From assembly GCF_009695905.1 (NCBI RefSeq), contig NZ_VUNA01000016.1, forward strand, positions 1-45,199: a stretch of 45,199 nucleotides of DNA, in the 5' to 3' direction. Positions 7,647-15,672 of the stretch are shown piece by piece (position 1 is the stretch's first letter; each line of letters begins with the position of its first letter). The stretch comes from Mogibacterium kristiansenii. Its GTDB lineage: Bacteria > Bacillota > Clostridia > Peptostreptococcales > Anaerovoracaceae. The notes under the pieces were generated by a model. It was not told the origin of the DNA. It did no database searches and saw nothing but the letters and a program-made list of their open reading frames with translations. The position numbers were made by a program, and so were the translations under genes.

Positions 7647-8032
7647 TTATCGCCGGTGACTGTTTCACCGGGCCAACTATTAATTCCGCCGATTTCAATG
7701 ATATTGGTGTAGCCCAGTTTCACCAGCTTTTCAGATGCTTGCTTACTCCGATTACCGCTGCGGCAGTATACCAGAATCAGCTGATCTTTATCCGGCAGTT
7801 CAGAGATATCCTCTGTGCCAATGGATTCGTTGGCAATATTGATAGCACCGGGAATATGCTTTTCTCTATACTCCTGAGCAGTACGAACATCGAGAATGAT
7901 GTATCCGGTTTCCTCCTCCATCATCGTAATAGCTTCCTCCATAGTAATCTGTCGATAGGTTTTTTCAGCGGATTGCGTTGCACAACCAGAGAGAAGCAGT
8001 AAAGTCATTAAAATGGGAATGATTCTTTTCAT
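7643..8032 (-). CDS. rhodanese-domain lipoprotein
   Basis: 129 residues. A signal peptide MKRIIPILMTLLLL ends in the lipobox LSGC with lipidated C17, so the protein is anchored outside the membrane. The rhodanese domain (about 28-125) has IILDVRTAQEYREKHIPGA and the catalytic loop CRSGNRS with C90. A surface rhodanese next to a cytoplasmic one and thioredoxin suggests handling of external sulfane sulfur. It starts inside the end of the SDR remnant (ATGA overlap), a junction created when that gene was truncated. Confidence 0.9.
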   Translation of the reverse strand: MKRIIPILMTLLLLSGCATQSAEKTYRQITMEEAITMMEEETGYIILDVRTAQEYREKHIPGAINIANESIGTEDISELPDKDQLILVYCRSGNRSKQASEKLVKLGYTNIIEIGGINSWPGETVTGDK

Positions 8033-8486
8033 GTGTATATCTCCATATTTTGAAGATCGGGCAGCCGTTTCCAGCTGACCTGTTTATTCTCTGACAAGGA
8101 AACCGTCAGGCCATTGACAGCAAATTTGGATGCGGGATAAGCAAAGCCACTGGGCTGGCCGTAAATGCTGACCATTGAGGAGGCGGAGAGAATAACACCT
8201 TGACCTTTTGCAATCATGCACTCACTGGCGGCTCTTGTAGCATTGAACACGCCTTTTACATTCAGATCCACAACCTTATCAAAGGTTTCCTCCGTATACT
8301 CGGTAAAGGGAGTGCTTTCGGATACACCGGCATTGCTCACCAGAATATCAATGCGACCGTATTTTGAGGCAGCCTCTCGGAATGCATTGCGGACAGATTC
8401 CAAATTGGACAGGTTAGGACTGATTCCCGCAACTGTTGCATCAGGGTACTTTTCTTTCAGCTGCGCAACCGCTTTGTCAGCAGAAC
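8029..8486 (-). pseudogene. short-chain dehydrogenase/reductase, both ends lost
   Basis: The frame reads GSADKAVAQLKEKYPD at its start (near 8486) and then VRNAFREAASKYGRIDILVSNAGVSESTPF, with the catalytic S (SASSM) and YPASK motifs. The N-terminal 35-40 residues with the TGxxxGIG cofactor loop are missing, and after NGLTVSL the expected C-terminal half is replaced by an unrelated tail reading into the lipoprotein gene. No start codon with a ribosome site precedes the conserved part. It cannot bind NAD(P) and is a remnant. Confidence 0.85.
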
Positions 8487-8591
8487 CTTGTGTTTATAGT
8501 ATAACCTGTTTCGGAGGCGCTCTCCATGATAAAATCACATTTTTCCAAGAAGGAATGATAGAAAAATCATGCCCGTACATAAATAAAAAGT

Positions 8592-8634
8592 CACAGTCAC
8601 GCTCCGATTTGAAGTGTAGACTGTGGTTTTTATT
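8592..8634. terminator. weak terminator-like hairpin at a deletion junction
   Basis: CACAGTC at 8592-8598 and GACTGTG at 8619-8625 with a 20-base loop; A-rich on the left and GTTTTTATTTT on the right. It lies between two 5'-truncated genes that face apart, so its original partner gene is unclear. Confidence 0.4.
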
Positions 8635-8660
8635 TTACAGGATCTGCACTTTCAGCCATC

Positions 8661-9029
8661 TTGATGATTTCGGAATCATCAATTCGGCATATTGAAGAAA
8701 TGCCGCAGCAGACCTTTGATGAAATAGTTGAGAAATATGTTGAGATGAACATAGCACATCCATTCAGAGAAGGTAATGACAGAAGCACACGTATCTGGCT
8801 TAATCTCATACTGAAGAAGGAAATCAAACAGGTTGTTGGCTGGAGCAGGGTTGAGAAAGATGACTACCTTATGGCAATGGAATGCAGTCCGATTAAGGAT
8901 ATTGAAATAAAGCATATATTAAGAAATGCATTGACTGATAAGATCAATGACAGAGAAATGTACATGAAGGGAATTGATCACAGTTATTACTATGAAGGAT
9001 ACAATATCTATAGAGTGGAAGAACTGTAG
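8661..9029 (+). pseudogene. Fic-domain protein, N-terminally truncated, altered catalytic motif
   Basis: 122 residues remain of a protein of about 200. From about residue 9 (RHIEEMPQQTFDEIVEKYVEMNIAHPF) it follows the cell-filamentation-type Fic family, which moves AMP or other nucleotides onto target proteins. The core motif reads HPFREGNDRSTR instead of HPFxxGNGR, so the second glycine of the phosphate-binding loop is Asp. The first 80-90 residues and the original start are absent; the SDR remnant is fused head-to-head upstream. Probably inactive. Confidence 0.8.
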
Positions 9030-9095
9030 TTTAATGCTTTATTTGAGCACGAAACAGGCTGAAAAAAATTAGAGGAATTTACATGATGTGTTCTG

Positions 9096-9194
9096 AAACC
9101 CTTGAAACTAAAGGGTTTACAGAGCTGCAGTCATAACATCTTCACCATATTACAAAATGTGGGAGGAGAACCCACGTCCAAAATCAGTGGGTTC
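9096..9194. repeat. small stem-loops after the Fic remnant
   Basis: AAACCCTT and AAGGGTTT pair at 9096-9118. Then GTGGG (9159-9163), GAACCCAC (9168-9175) and GTGGGTTC (9187-9194) form two mutually exclusive hairpins, the second a perfect 8-bp stem. No gene is visible in 9030-9245. Confidence 0.5.
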
Positions 9195-9208
9195 GTACCT
9201 TTGCAGTA

Positions 9209-9516
9209 ATGTAGATACAAATTCTAACGGCTTGTCTTTCACGAAATTCCAATAAAGTAATATTTTTTTCGAAAAGTTAACGATGGAAGGCTTGTATTTT
9301 CACTTCCATCGTCAAGGACTCGATTTTTCCACTCGATAGTACGGTGGAAGCCCATGCGACTTCCATCGGGATTGACGATATTGCCCCCTGTTTCACAGCA
9401 TTATCGTCAATCCTATCCGAAAAACACCGCCGGGAACTCTAATTGCTCCCGTCCCCATGTGGCGTATTGACGTTGGCGGTCGGGATAGTTTGCTTTTATC
9501 GTCAAATTTTTAGGAT
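9209..9516. repeat. about 300-bp structured intergenic repeat, copy 1
   Basis: Homologous to 15304-15606 along its length. It contains successive hairpins with arms ACGATGGAAG/CTTCCATCGT (9280-9311), GTGGAAG/CTTCCAT, ATTGACGATA/TATCGTCAAT (about 9370-9412) and TTGACG/CGTCAA (about 9468-9505). No coding frame of note. It fills most of the gap before the DUF2500 gene. Confidence 0.8.
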
Positions 9517-9548
9517 TTTCACTTTTTGTATGCAGCCGCAAGTTTCTC

Positions 9549-9576
9549 TTGAGAAAACATTGTTTTATGTTACAAT
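9549..9576 (+). promoter_or_regulatory. promoter of the DUF2500 gene
   Basis: TTGAGA at 9549-9554 and TACAAT at 9571-9576 with a 16-base spacer, about 47 bases before the start codon. Confidence 0.55.
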
Positions 9577-9622
9577 GAAGCGAAATAAAAAAAGATTAAT
9601 GTAAAGCAAGGAGAATCCAACA

Positions 9623-10000
9623 ATGATTGATATGTTCGATTACTTTGATATTCTGTTTCCAGTTCTGATTACCCTTGCATTTGGGGTGTTTGGCTTAGCC
9701 GTGGCAAGAGGAATCGTTACATGGAACAAGAATAATCATTGCTCGCGGATAACAGCCCCTGCCGTTATTGTGGCCGAAAGGACGAATGTGATCCGCCATA
9801 ATCATGTAAATGCCGGGGATACGACGGGCGCCCATGGATTCCATACCGACACCCACACGACATATTATGTGACCTTTCAGTTCGAAAGCGGCGACAGAAT
9901 GGAATTCCAAGTGTACGGTTCCGAATACGGAATGCTGGCGGAAGGGGACGAGGGAAAGCTAACGTTCCGGGGAACCCGGTACCTGTCCTTTGAACGGTAG
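9623..10000 (+). CDS. DUF2500 family membrane-anchored protein
   Basis: 125 residues. One transmembrane helix at about 9-31 (FDILFPVLITLAFGVFGLAVARG), then a beta-rich domain: APAVIVAERTNVIRH, a His/Thr-rich turn, TTYYVTFQFESGDRMEF and EGKLTFRGTRYLSFER, the pattern of DUF2500. Function unknown; the family is a small cytoplasm-facing or outer-face domain of Firmicutes and Enterobacteria. AAGGAGA lies ten bases before ATG and a promoter is visible. The 3' end overlaps the tail of the convergent Fic remnant by about 40 bases. Confidence 0.88.
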   Translation: MIDMFDYFDILFPVLITLAFGVFGLAVARGIVTWNKNNHCSRITAPAVIVAERTNVIRHNHVNAGDTTGAHGFHTDTHTTYYVTFQFESGDRMEFQVYGSEYGMLAEGDEGKLTFRGTRYLSFER

Positions 10001-10838
10001 TTTGTCTAGATTTAATTGATAGAATTTGTTTGTTTCCCTCCGCATTGTAATCAGCAGACCGGATTCATCCAGAAATCGCAATCTCTTCTGCAGCGTCGGG
10101 CGACTAATTTGCAGGTACCGAAGCAGGTCGTTTGTAGAAATCCCAATCTCAGAAAACAGTGCTGCCTGCAGCAGATAAAAATATAAGGTCCTGTATTTAT
10201 CGTCATTGCCATAAGGTAAAGATTCTAAGGATTTCGAATAGTATTTTAAGGCATTCGCTTTTTCTTCTAATTTTTCCTTTAAGGTAATTGAGGATTCCTT
10301 TATGAAATCAAGATATGTGAAAATAAAGGGCGTAATATCCCCTTTGTTTTTTTGTCGTTGACGATACGGAAGCTCTTATAGTAACGATTGATATTTTCTT
10401 TTATTGTGTATGAAAGACGATAACCCATAATCGGCTCTAGAGTATGCGCCGTGATGAATTACACGTTGCGTTGCGCTGACCACATCGACGTGACTTTTTC
10501 GAAATATTTGTCCATCCGGTACATCCTTAGGATCTTCCTCCCGCATTTCAGAAAGAAACATTTCATCGTATAGGTTTCGAATGTCTTGGCTGGTATTAAT
10601 CGATAAATTCTCTTTGGATTGCAATGCCGCATACTTATTTACAAGACCAAAGAATCTGTTTTTGCTTTTTCCTTCCAGATCATCCAGAATTTCACCGATT
10701 TCCTTCCGCGTGCTGTATACACCTTCGATGTTATTGGTTATGACGATTTCATCAATTAGACATTTGTTGATATACTGTTGCAAAGCAATCTTTGGGAGGA
10801 GGGCAGAAAGCTTGGCAATTTCCTTATCCAATCTTGGC
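9959..10838 (-). pseudogene. Fic family protein with catalytic core deleted and frameshifted
   Basis: From the upstream side: a Fic N-terminal domain (LDKEIAKLSALLPKIA) with the autoinhibitory-type motif TNNIEGVYSTRKEI, ending near 10430. The frame then closes at 10376. The C-terminal part resumes in another frame with RLSYTIKENINRYYKSF at about 10430-10380 and continues GDITPFIFTYLDFI to a winged helix (LLRYLQISRPTLQKRLRFLDESG) and a stop at 9961-9959. The roughly 100-residue core with HPFxxGNGR is missing. The 5' end is also cut: TAA TAG stands directly before the first conserved codon. Not functional. Confidence 0.88.
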
Positions 10839-11034
10839 TATTAAAAAAAACAACACTTTTTTTAAATAGTAATTCGGAAAACGGAACCGTATTTAAAAAA
10901 ATAAGTCGTTTTTTCAAATGCACTTCTCTGTGCTGAGGCCGGACGCCGGCGCAGTTTGCGTACGCCGGCCGGGCTGATTCGGGGGATTTCCGCCCTTCAT
11001 CTGTGATATAATGCTCTTATCTTTAATGGTAGGA
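10839..11034. other. intergenic region with GC-rich palindrome and GNAT promoter
   Basis: A/T-rich stretch (10845-10920), then a GC palindrome at 10937-10970 whose arms are variants of GGCCGGACGCCGGCGC and GCGTACGCCGGCC. The same palindrome brackets the 96-bp array at 12431 and 13531. A TATAAT box at 11007-11012 and AGGAGCG near 11031 serve the next gene. Confidence 0.6.
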
Positions 11035-11041
11035 GCGAATT

Positions 11042-11566
11042 ATGATATTCCGAAAAGCAAGTGCGGCGGACGTTTCCGCGGTGGAAGAGATTTACAACGA
11101 CATTCATACGGAAGAGGAGAAGGGCGGATTGATGACCGGCTGGATTCGCGGAATCTATCCGACGCGGGCCACCGCAGAGGGGGCTTTGGAACGAGGGGAA
11201 CTGTTCGTTCTGGAAGATAGAGGCCGGGTTGTGGGCGCAGGAATCATCAATCAAGACCAGGCGGAGGCCTATGCCCAAGGCCGGTGGGTGCACGAATTGC
11301 CGCCGGACCGGGTGTGCGTTCTCCACACCCTGGTGGTCTCCCCGGCCGCCTCGAAAAAAGGATACGGCAAGGCGTTCGTTTGTTTTTATGAGGAGTATGC
11401 CCGGAAGACGGGCTGCAAAGCCTGCCGAATGGATACGCTGGAATGGAATTCGGTGGCTCGGGCGATGTACCGGAAGCTGGGATACGCGGAAGTGGGCATC
11501 GTGGACACGGAGCTGCAGGGCCTGTCCAACGTGAGCATGGTGCTCCTGGAGAAATATCTGGGATAA
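11042..11566 (+). CDS. GNAT-family N-acetyltransferase
   Basis: 174 residues. The GNAT fold is shown by the N-terminal MIFRKASAADVSAVEEIYNDI, the central VCVLHTLVVSPAASKKGYGKAFV, which carries the acetyl-CoA pyrophosphate loop (KKGYGK in place of Q/RxxGxG/A), and the C-terminal NSVARAMYRKLGYAEVG. It transfers an acetyl group from acetyl-CoA to an unknown amine. AGGAGCG precedes the ATG by five bases. The next gene follows after 15 bases, so the two may be co-transcribed. GC content is higher than in the flanking AT-rich parts. Confidence 0.9.
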   Translation: MIFRKASAADVSAVEEIYNDIHTEEEKGGLMTGWIRGIYPTRATAEGALERGELFVLEDRGRVVGAGIINQDQAEAYAQGRWVHELPPDRVCVLHTLVVSPAASKKGYGKAFVCFYEEYARKTGCKACRMDTLEWNSVARAMYRKLGYAEVGIVDTELQGLSNVSMVLLEKYLG

Positions 11567-11581
11567 GGAAGGACGGGCAAA

Positions 11582-12430
11582 ATGCAGACGAAGATTGGTT
11601 TTATCGGGGCCGGAAAGGTGGGGGTCTCCCTGGGGAAATTTTTCCGCGAGGGAGGACTCACGGTGACCGGCTACTACAATCGGCATCGGGAGGCGGCGCA
11701 GGCGGCCGCGGATTTCACCGAAAGCGCGTGTTTCGACAGCGCCGAGGCGGTGGCGGACGCCAGCGATGTGATTTTCCTCACCGTGCCGGATAATAAGATT
11801 CGGGAGGTCTACGAGTCCCTCCGCGGGGTGGACCTTCGGGGCAAAAAAATCTGTCACTGCAGCGGGGCTTTGTCCGCCGAGGAGGCTTTTCCGGACATTG
11901 AGGCTTTGGGGGCGACGGGGTATTCCATCCATCCCCTGTTCCCGGTGAGCGACAAGTGGGCGTCCTACAAAGAGCTGGGGTCGGCCTTCTTCTGTATCGA
12001 GGGCACGGGCCCCCTGGATTTCTGGGTAAAAACACTGGAATCCCTGGGCCCGAGGGTGCAGGAGATTTCCGGCGATGCCAAGGCAACCTATCACGCGGCC
12101 TGTGCCATCTCCAGCAACCTGGTGTGCGCTCTGGTGAACACCAGCTTGAACCTCTTGCAGGACTGTGGTTTCACGGAGGCGGGTGCTCGGGAGGCACTGA
12201 CGCCACTGATCCTCAGCAATGTAAAGCACCTGCTGGAAGACGGCCCGGTGCAGGCGCTAACGGGGCCGGTAGAACGAGGCGATGCGGAAACGGTGCGGAA
12301 GCACCTTTCGGTGCTGGGAGACGGACCGGAAGGGGAGATGTACCGGGCCGCTTCGGAGGTGCTGGTTTCCATCGCGGAATGCAAGAACCCGGACCGGGAG
12401 TACGCCGGGCTCCGGCGGATTCTGGAATAG
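11582..12430 (+). CDS. Rossmann-fold / DUF2520 domain oxidoreductase-like protein
   Basis: 282 residues. N-terminal NAD(P)-binding Rossmann domain (1-120) with GFIGAGKVGVSLGKFF and VIFLTVPDNKI; C-terminal helical DUF2520 domain (about 130-280) including YSIHPLFPVSD and AKATYHAACAISSNLVCAL. This architecture resembles 6-phosphogluconate or ketopantoate-type dehydrogenases, but the substrate is unknown. It follows the GNAT gene closely and its stop codon is abutted by the first unit of the hairpin array. Confidence 0.88.
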   Translation: MQTKIGFIGAGKVGVSLGKFFREGGLTVTGYYNRHREAAQAAADFTESACFDSAEAVADASDVIFLTVPDNKIREVYESLRGVDLRGKKICHCSGALSAEEAFPDIEALGATGYSIHPLFPVSDKWASYKELGSAFFCIEGTGPLDFWVKTLESLGPRVQEISGDAKATYHAACAISSNLVCALVNTSLNLLQDCGFTEAGAREALTPLILSNVKHLLEDGPVQALTGPVERGDAETVRKHLSVLGDGPEGEMYRAASEVLVSIAECKNPDREYAGLRRILE

Positions 12431-12536
12431 GCGCCGGCGCGGTTTGCGTACGCCGGCCTGGAAAGCCAATGAACTCGGTTTCCGTACGCAAACCCCAGGC
12501 CTGAAATTTGAGAAAAGTCGGCCCGGTCACCGGCGC
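12431..12536. repeat. divergent first unit of the 96-bp hairpin repeat
   Basis: It begins one base after the DUF2520 stop codon. Arms GGTTTGCGTAC and GTACGCAAACC are perfect complements and enclose the same GAAAGCCAATGAACTCGGTTTC loop as the main array, where the arms are GGTTCGCGC and GCGCGAACC. The arm change is matched on both sides. Confidence 0.8.
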
Positions 12537-12547
12537 GGAAAAAGTCT

Positions 12548-12577
12548 TTGACTTTTCAAAATTTTCAGTGATATAAT
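12548..12577 (+). promoter_or_regulatory. sigmaA promoter in front of a short transcript
   Basis: TTGACT at 12548-12553, an 18-base spacer, TATAAT at 12572-12577. No gene follows for 1 kb, only a terminator 20 bases after the expected start of transcription. Confidence 0.7.
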
Positions 12578-12583
12578 AACGGA

Positions 12584-12637
12584 GTTGAGTAGCGAAAAGC
12601 GTAAGTCCAAACACGGACTTGCGCTTTTTCTTTTTTT
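12584..12637 (+). ncRNA. possible small RNA between promoter and terminator
   Basis: Transcription from the 12572 TATAAT box should start near 12584. The arms GCGTAAGTCC (12599-12608) and GGACTTGCGC (12615-12624), with a 6-base loop and a following T run (12625-12637), form a strong intrinsic terminator. The product would be about 45-50 bases with no reading frame. It may be a small RNA or an abortive leader for the array region. Confidence 0.45.
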
Positions 12638-12656
12638 GGATGTTCACTTTTTAAAA

Positions 12657-13562
12657 GGCGGCCCGGACGCCGGCGGAGTTCGCGCTCGGGTGGCGTGAAA
12701 GCCAATGAACTCGGTTTCCTTGCGCGAACCCCGGGCCTGAAATTTGGAAACCGGCGGCCCGGACGCCGTCGGAGTTCGCGCTCGGTCGGCGGGAAAGCCA
12801 ATGAACTCGGTTTCCTTGCGCGAACCCCGGGCCTGAAATTTGGAAAAAGGCGGCCCGGACGCCGGCGCGGTTCGCGCTCGGTCGGCGGGAAAGCCAATGA
12901 AATCGGTTTCTTTGCGCGAACCCCGGGCCTGAAATTTGGAAACCGGCGGCCCGGTCGCCGGCGGGGTTCGCGCTCGGGTGGCGTGAAAGCCAATGAAATC
13001 GGTTTCCTTGCGCGAACCCCGGGCCTGAAATTTGGAAACCGGCGGCCCGGACGCCGGCGCGGTTCGCGCTCGGGTGGCGTGAAAGCCAATGAAATCGGTT
13101 TCCTTGCGCGAACCCCGGGCCTGAAATTTGGGAAAAAGCGGCCCGGTCGCCGGCGGAGTTCGCGCTCGGGTGGCGGGAAAGCCAATGAAATCGGTTTCCT
13201 TGCGCGAACCCCGGGCCTGAAATTTGGAAACCGGCGGCCCGGACGCCGGCGGAGTTCGCGCTCGGTCGGCGGGAAAGCCAATGAACTCGGTTTCCTTGCG
13301 CGAACCCCGGGCCTGAAATTTGGAAAAAGGCGGCCCGGACGCCGGCGGAGTTCGCGCTCGGGTGGCGGGAAAGCCAATGAACTCGGTTTCCTTGCGCGAA
13401 CCCCGGGCCTGAAATTTGGAAACCGGCGGCCCGGTCGCCGGCGCGGTTCGCGCTCGGGTGGCGTGAAAGCCAATGAAATCGGTTTCCTTGCGCGAACCCC
13501 GGGCCTGAAATTTGGAAACCGGCGGCCCGGACGCCGGCGCGGTTCGCGTACGCCGGCCGGGA
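12657..13562. repeat. tandem array of 96-bp hairpin repeats (nine units plus a partial one)
   Basis: The motif GGCGGCCCGG begins units at 12657, 12753, 12849, 12945, 13041, 13137, 13233, 13329, 13425 and 13521, exactly 96 bases apart. Each unit is a nested dyad: GGCCCGG/CCGGGCC outside, GGTTCGCGC/GCGCGAACC inside, then GAAAGCC/GGTTTC around a short AATGAA(A/C)TC loop. Units differ at a few positions. Because 96 is divisible by three, several frames stay open on both strands; these are artefacts. The array ends in the CGCCGGCGC/GCGTACGCC palindrome just before the MFS gene. Confidence 0.95.
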
Positions 13563-13602
13563 AATTCGGAAAAGTGAAGTCTGTTTTTGTAAGGAGGTCA
13601 AA

Positions 13603-14579
13603 ATGTTTCTGCAGGAACATAGAAGATGGAAGTTAATGGTGGCGATACTGACGCTGTCGCTGCTGACGGTAATGGCCGGTGCCGCTGTGGCACCGGCGCT
13701 GGGCGTGATACAGGAGTATTTCAGCGGCGAATCGAAAATGATGGTGCAGCTGATTATCAGCATGCCGGCGGTGTTCATTGCCGTGACGAATTTGTTTTTC
13801 GAGAAGTTGTGCCGGATTTGTAAAGCGAAAACCCTGACGCTAATCGGTCTGGGAATGTACATCGTATTCGGCTGCGGTGCCGGCCTGTTCAGCAATATCT
13901 ATTTGGTACTGGTGTGCAGAGCGCTGGTGGGCGTAATCAGCATTGTACCGGTAGCGCTGTGGATGCCGAACGAAAGAATCATTGAAGCCGGACAACAGAA
14001 AAAATCCACAGGGGTCTTTCGCAATTATTATCCTTTCATTGTGGGGATGTTTTTCCTGATGGTGATTTTCTTTAATTATCCGGCCAACTTTGCCATGGAA
14101 TCTTCCCGCCTGGGAACCGTGTCGAAAGCGGCAATTCCCGTAATCATGGCTTTAGGCGATGTATTCGGCTTCTTGGGCGGACTGGCCTATCCGAAGCTGA
14201 AAACAGGATTGGGCAGAAACACCAAAGTTGTGGCGCCGCTGATGTTTTTGGTGGGATATCTGCTGCTCCGGTTCTGGATGCGATGCCGGGAACGCTGCTG
14301 GGGTCCTTCCTGATTGGAGCCGCCAACGGAATCGGCGTGCCGTATTTTATCTCGACGGCATCGGCAAAAGCCGGAAGAAATGCGGCGACCACCGTCATTC
14401 CGGCCCTTTCCGTGGCACTGTACATCGCCCAGTTCACCACACCGGCCATTGTGACCGTTTGCGAAAAAATCCTGGGCAGCGTGATTGCGAGCGTCACATC
14501 CTACCACGTGGCCATTTTGCTTTCTTTGCTGTTCACCCTGTGGTGTGTGTTGGTGGTGGACCGAAAACCGGCAAAATAG
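13603..14579 (+). pseudogene. MFS transporter with internal deletion and frameshift
   Basis: AAGGAGGT precedes ATG 13603. The N-terminus (VAILTLSLLTVMAGAAVAPALGVIQEYF) is the first helix of a major facilitator. At residues about 103-113 LVCRALVGV runs directly into ISIVPVALWMPNERI, although some 60 residues with helices 4-6 should lie between, so an in-frame deletion is likely. A one-base shift at about 14258-14282 then moves translation out of frame: the first frame ends at 14313 and the true C-terminus continues as MPGTLLGSFLIGAANGIGVPYFIS to 14579. About 330 residues remain of the usual 400. Substrate unknown. Confidence 0.82.
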
Positions 14580-14678
14580 GATATATACATTTCCTTTTCG
14601 CGGGGGTATACTGTCTCATAAGAAACTCGATAGCAAACGCTTGGCAAGCAAAAGACGGGCAAATGAAAGGAGCGACGT

Positions 14679-15218
14679 ATGGCAAAAAAAGTAACCGTAA
14701 TTTCCACCAGTATCCGGCCGAACAGCAATTCGGAGCTTTTGGCAAAATCCTTCGCCGAAGGGGCGGAGGCCGCCGGCAACGAAGTGGCGTTCATCACCTT
14801 GAAGGATAAGGACATCCGCTTTTGCAGAGGCTGCCTGTCCTGCCATCAGACCGGAAAATGTATCATCCAAGACGATGTGGCTCCGATCATGGACGCCGTG
14901 CTTCACGCAGACGTGGTGGTCTGGGCTACGCCAATCTACTATTTCGAGATGTCCGGACAGATGAAAACCCTCATCGACCGCATGAATCCAATGTATCCAA
15001 TGGATTACCGGTTCCGGGACGTGTATTTCCTGGCCACGGCGGCGGACGAAGGGGAGGATGTTTTCGAAAAGGCGGAGACCGGACTGACCGGCTGGCTGGA
15101 TTGTTTCCCTAAAACAACCCTGAAGGGGTCCGTGTACTGCGGAGGGGTGACCGGGGGCGGCGAGATTTCCGGGAATGCCAAGCTGGCGGAGGCCCGGGCG
15201 CTGGGCGCGCAGGTATAG
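14679..15218 (+). CDS. flavodoxin-like NAD(P)H-dependent FMN reductase family protein
   Basis: 179 residues. N-terminal VTVISTSIRPNSNSELLAKSF is the FMN phosphate-binding loop of this family, CRGCLSCHQTGKCIIQDD gives the cysteine-containing segment seen in iron-sulfur flavoproteins, and WATPIYYFEMSGQMKTLIDR is the flavin-ring loop. It probably transfers electrons from NAD(P)H to an unknown acceptor. AAAGGAG lies six bases before ATG. It is a single gene, closed by a large hairpin terminator. Confidence 0.9.
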   Translation: MAKKVTVISTSIRPNSNSELLAKSFAEGAEAAGNEVAFITLKDKDIRFCRGCLSCHQTGKCIIQDDVAPIMDAVLHADVVVWATPIYYFEMSGQMKTLIDRMNPMYPMDYRFRDVYFLATAADEGEDVFEKAETGLTGWLDCFPKTTLKGSVYCGGVTGGGEISGNAKLAEARALGAQV

Positions 15219-15231
15219 GAAAGAAGTTGTG

Positions 15232-15292
15232 AAGAGCTGCTTCGGCGGCGGGGGCACCGAGAGGGGACCCCGTCCGCCGAACAGCTCTTTTT
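15232..15292 (+). terminator. large hairpin terminator after the flavodoxin-like gene
   Basis: Outer arms AAGAGCTG/CAGCTCTT (15232-15239 and 15282-15289), middle arms TTCGGCGG/CCGCCGAA and inner GGGG/CCCC, then a T run. The same outer arms recur at 44389-44425, so it belongs to a dispersed hairpin family. Confidence 0.85.
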
Positions 15293-15303
15293 GGTTCTCC
15301 ACT

Positions 15304-15606
15304 TTTGCAGTTCAGTTCTAACGCCCATCTGCCCGTAAAAGTCTAATAAAGTAATACTTTTTTCGAAAAGTTGACGATGGAGGGCTCTGTTTTGCAGTTC
15401 CATCGTCAATGACCCGGATTTCCCGCTCGACATTAAGGTGGAAGCCACCGTGGCTTTAGAAGGAATTGACGATAATGCCTATGTTTTCGCAGCATTATCG
15501 TCAATTCCATCTGAAAAGATCCGCCGGAAACTCTAATTGTCCTCGTGACCCTGTGACAGATTGACGTTGGCGGACGAAATATTCTGCTTTTATCGTCAAT
15601 TTTTAA
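15304..15606. repeat. about 300-bp structured intergenic repeat, copy 2
   Basis: Homologue of 9209-9516. Hairpins: TTGACGATGGA/TCCATCGTCAA (about 15372-15408), AAGCCAC/GTGGCTT (about 15440-15456), GGAATTGACGATAATGC with its complement (about 15461-15509) and ATTGACG/CGTCAAT (about 15560-15600). Arm sequences differ from copy 1 but stay paired. Confidence 0.8.
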
Positions 15607-15610
15607 AAAG

Positions 15611-15672
15611 TGATGCATGAGCCACTACAAACGCACCGCATGCATCAACCACGAATTTCCGGTTGATGCATG
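15611..15672. repeat. three-arm alternative hairpin upstream of the TetR gene
   Basis: TGATGCATG (15611-15619) can pair with CATGCATCA (15639-15647), while CATGCATCAACC (15639-15650) pairs perfectly over 12 bp with GGTTGATGCATG (15661-15672). The two stems exclude each other. Confidence 0.6.

Noticed and set aside
12657-13562. CRISPR array
   Set aside because: There are no unique spacers; the whole 96-bp unit repeats, and no cas genes are present.
12565-13895. Long open frames (313 to 414 codons) on both strands across the 96-bp array
   Set aside because: The repeat length is a multiple of three, so any stop-free unit stays open in that frame. The products are Arg/Gly/Pro repeats without normal protein composition, and the arms covary as a hairpin.
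10937-15672. Integron cassette array with attC sites
   Set aside because: Single genes separated by hairpins look cassette-like, but no RYYYAAC/GTTRRRY ends and no integrase were found, and the repeats occur in tandem.
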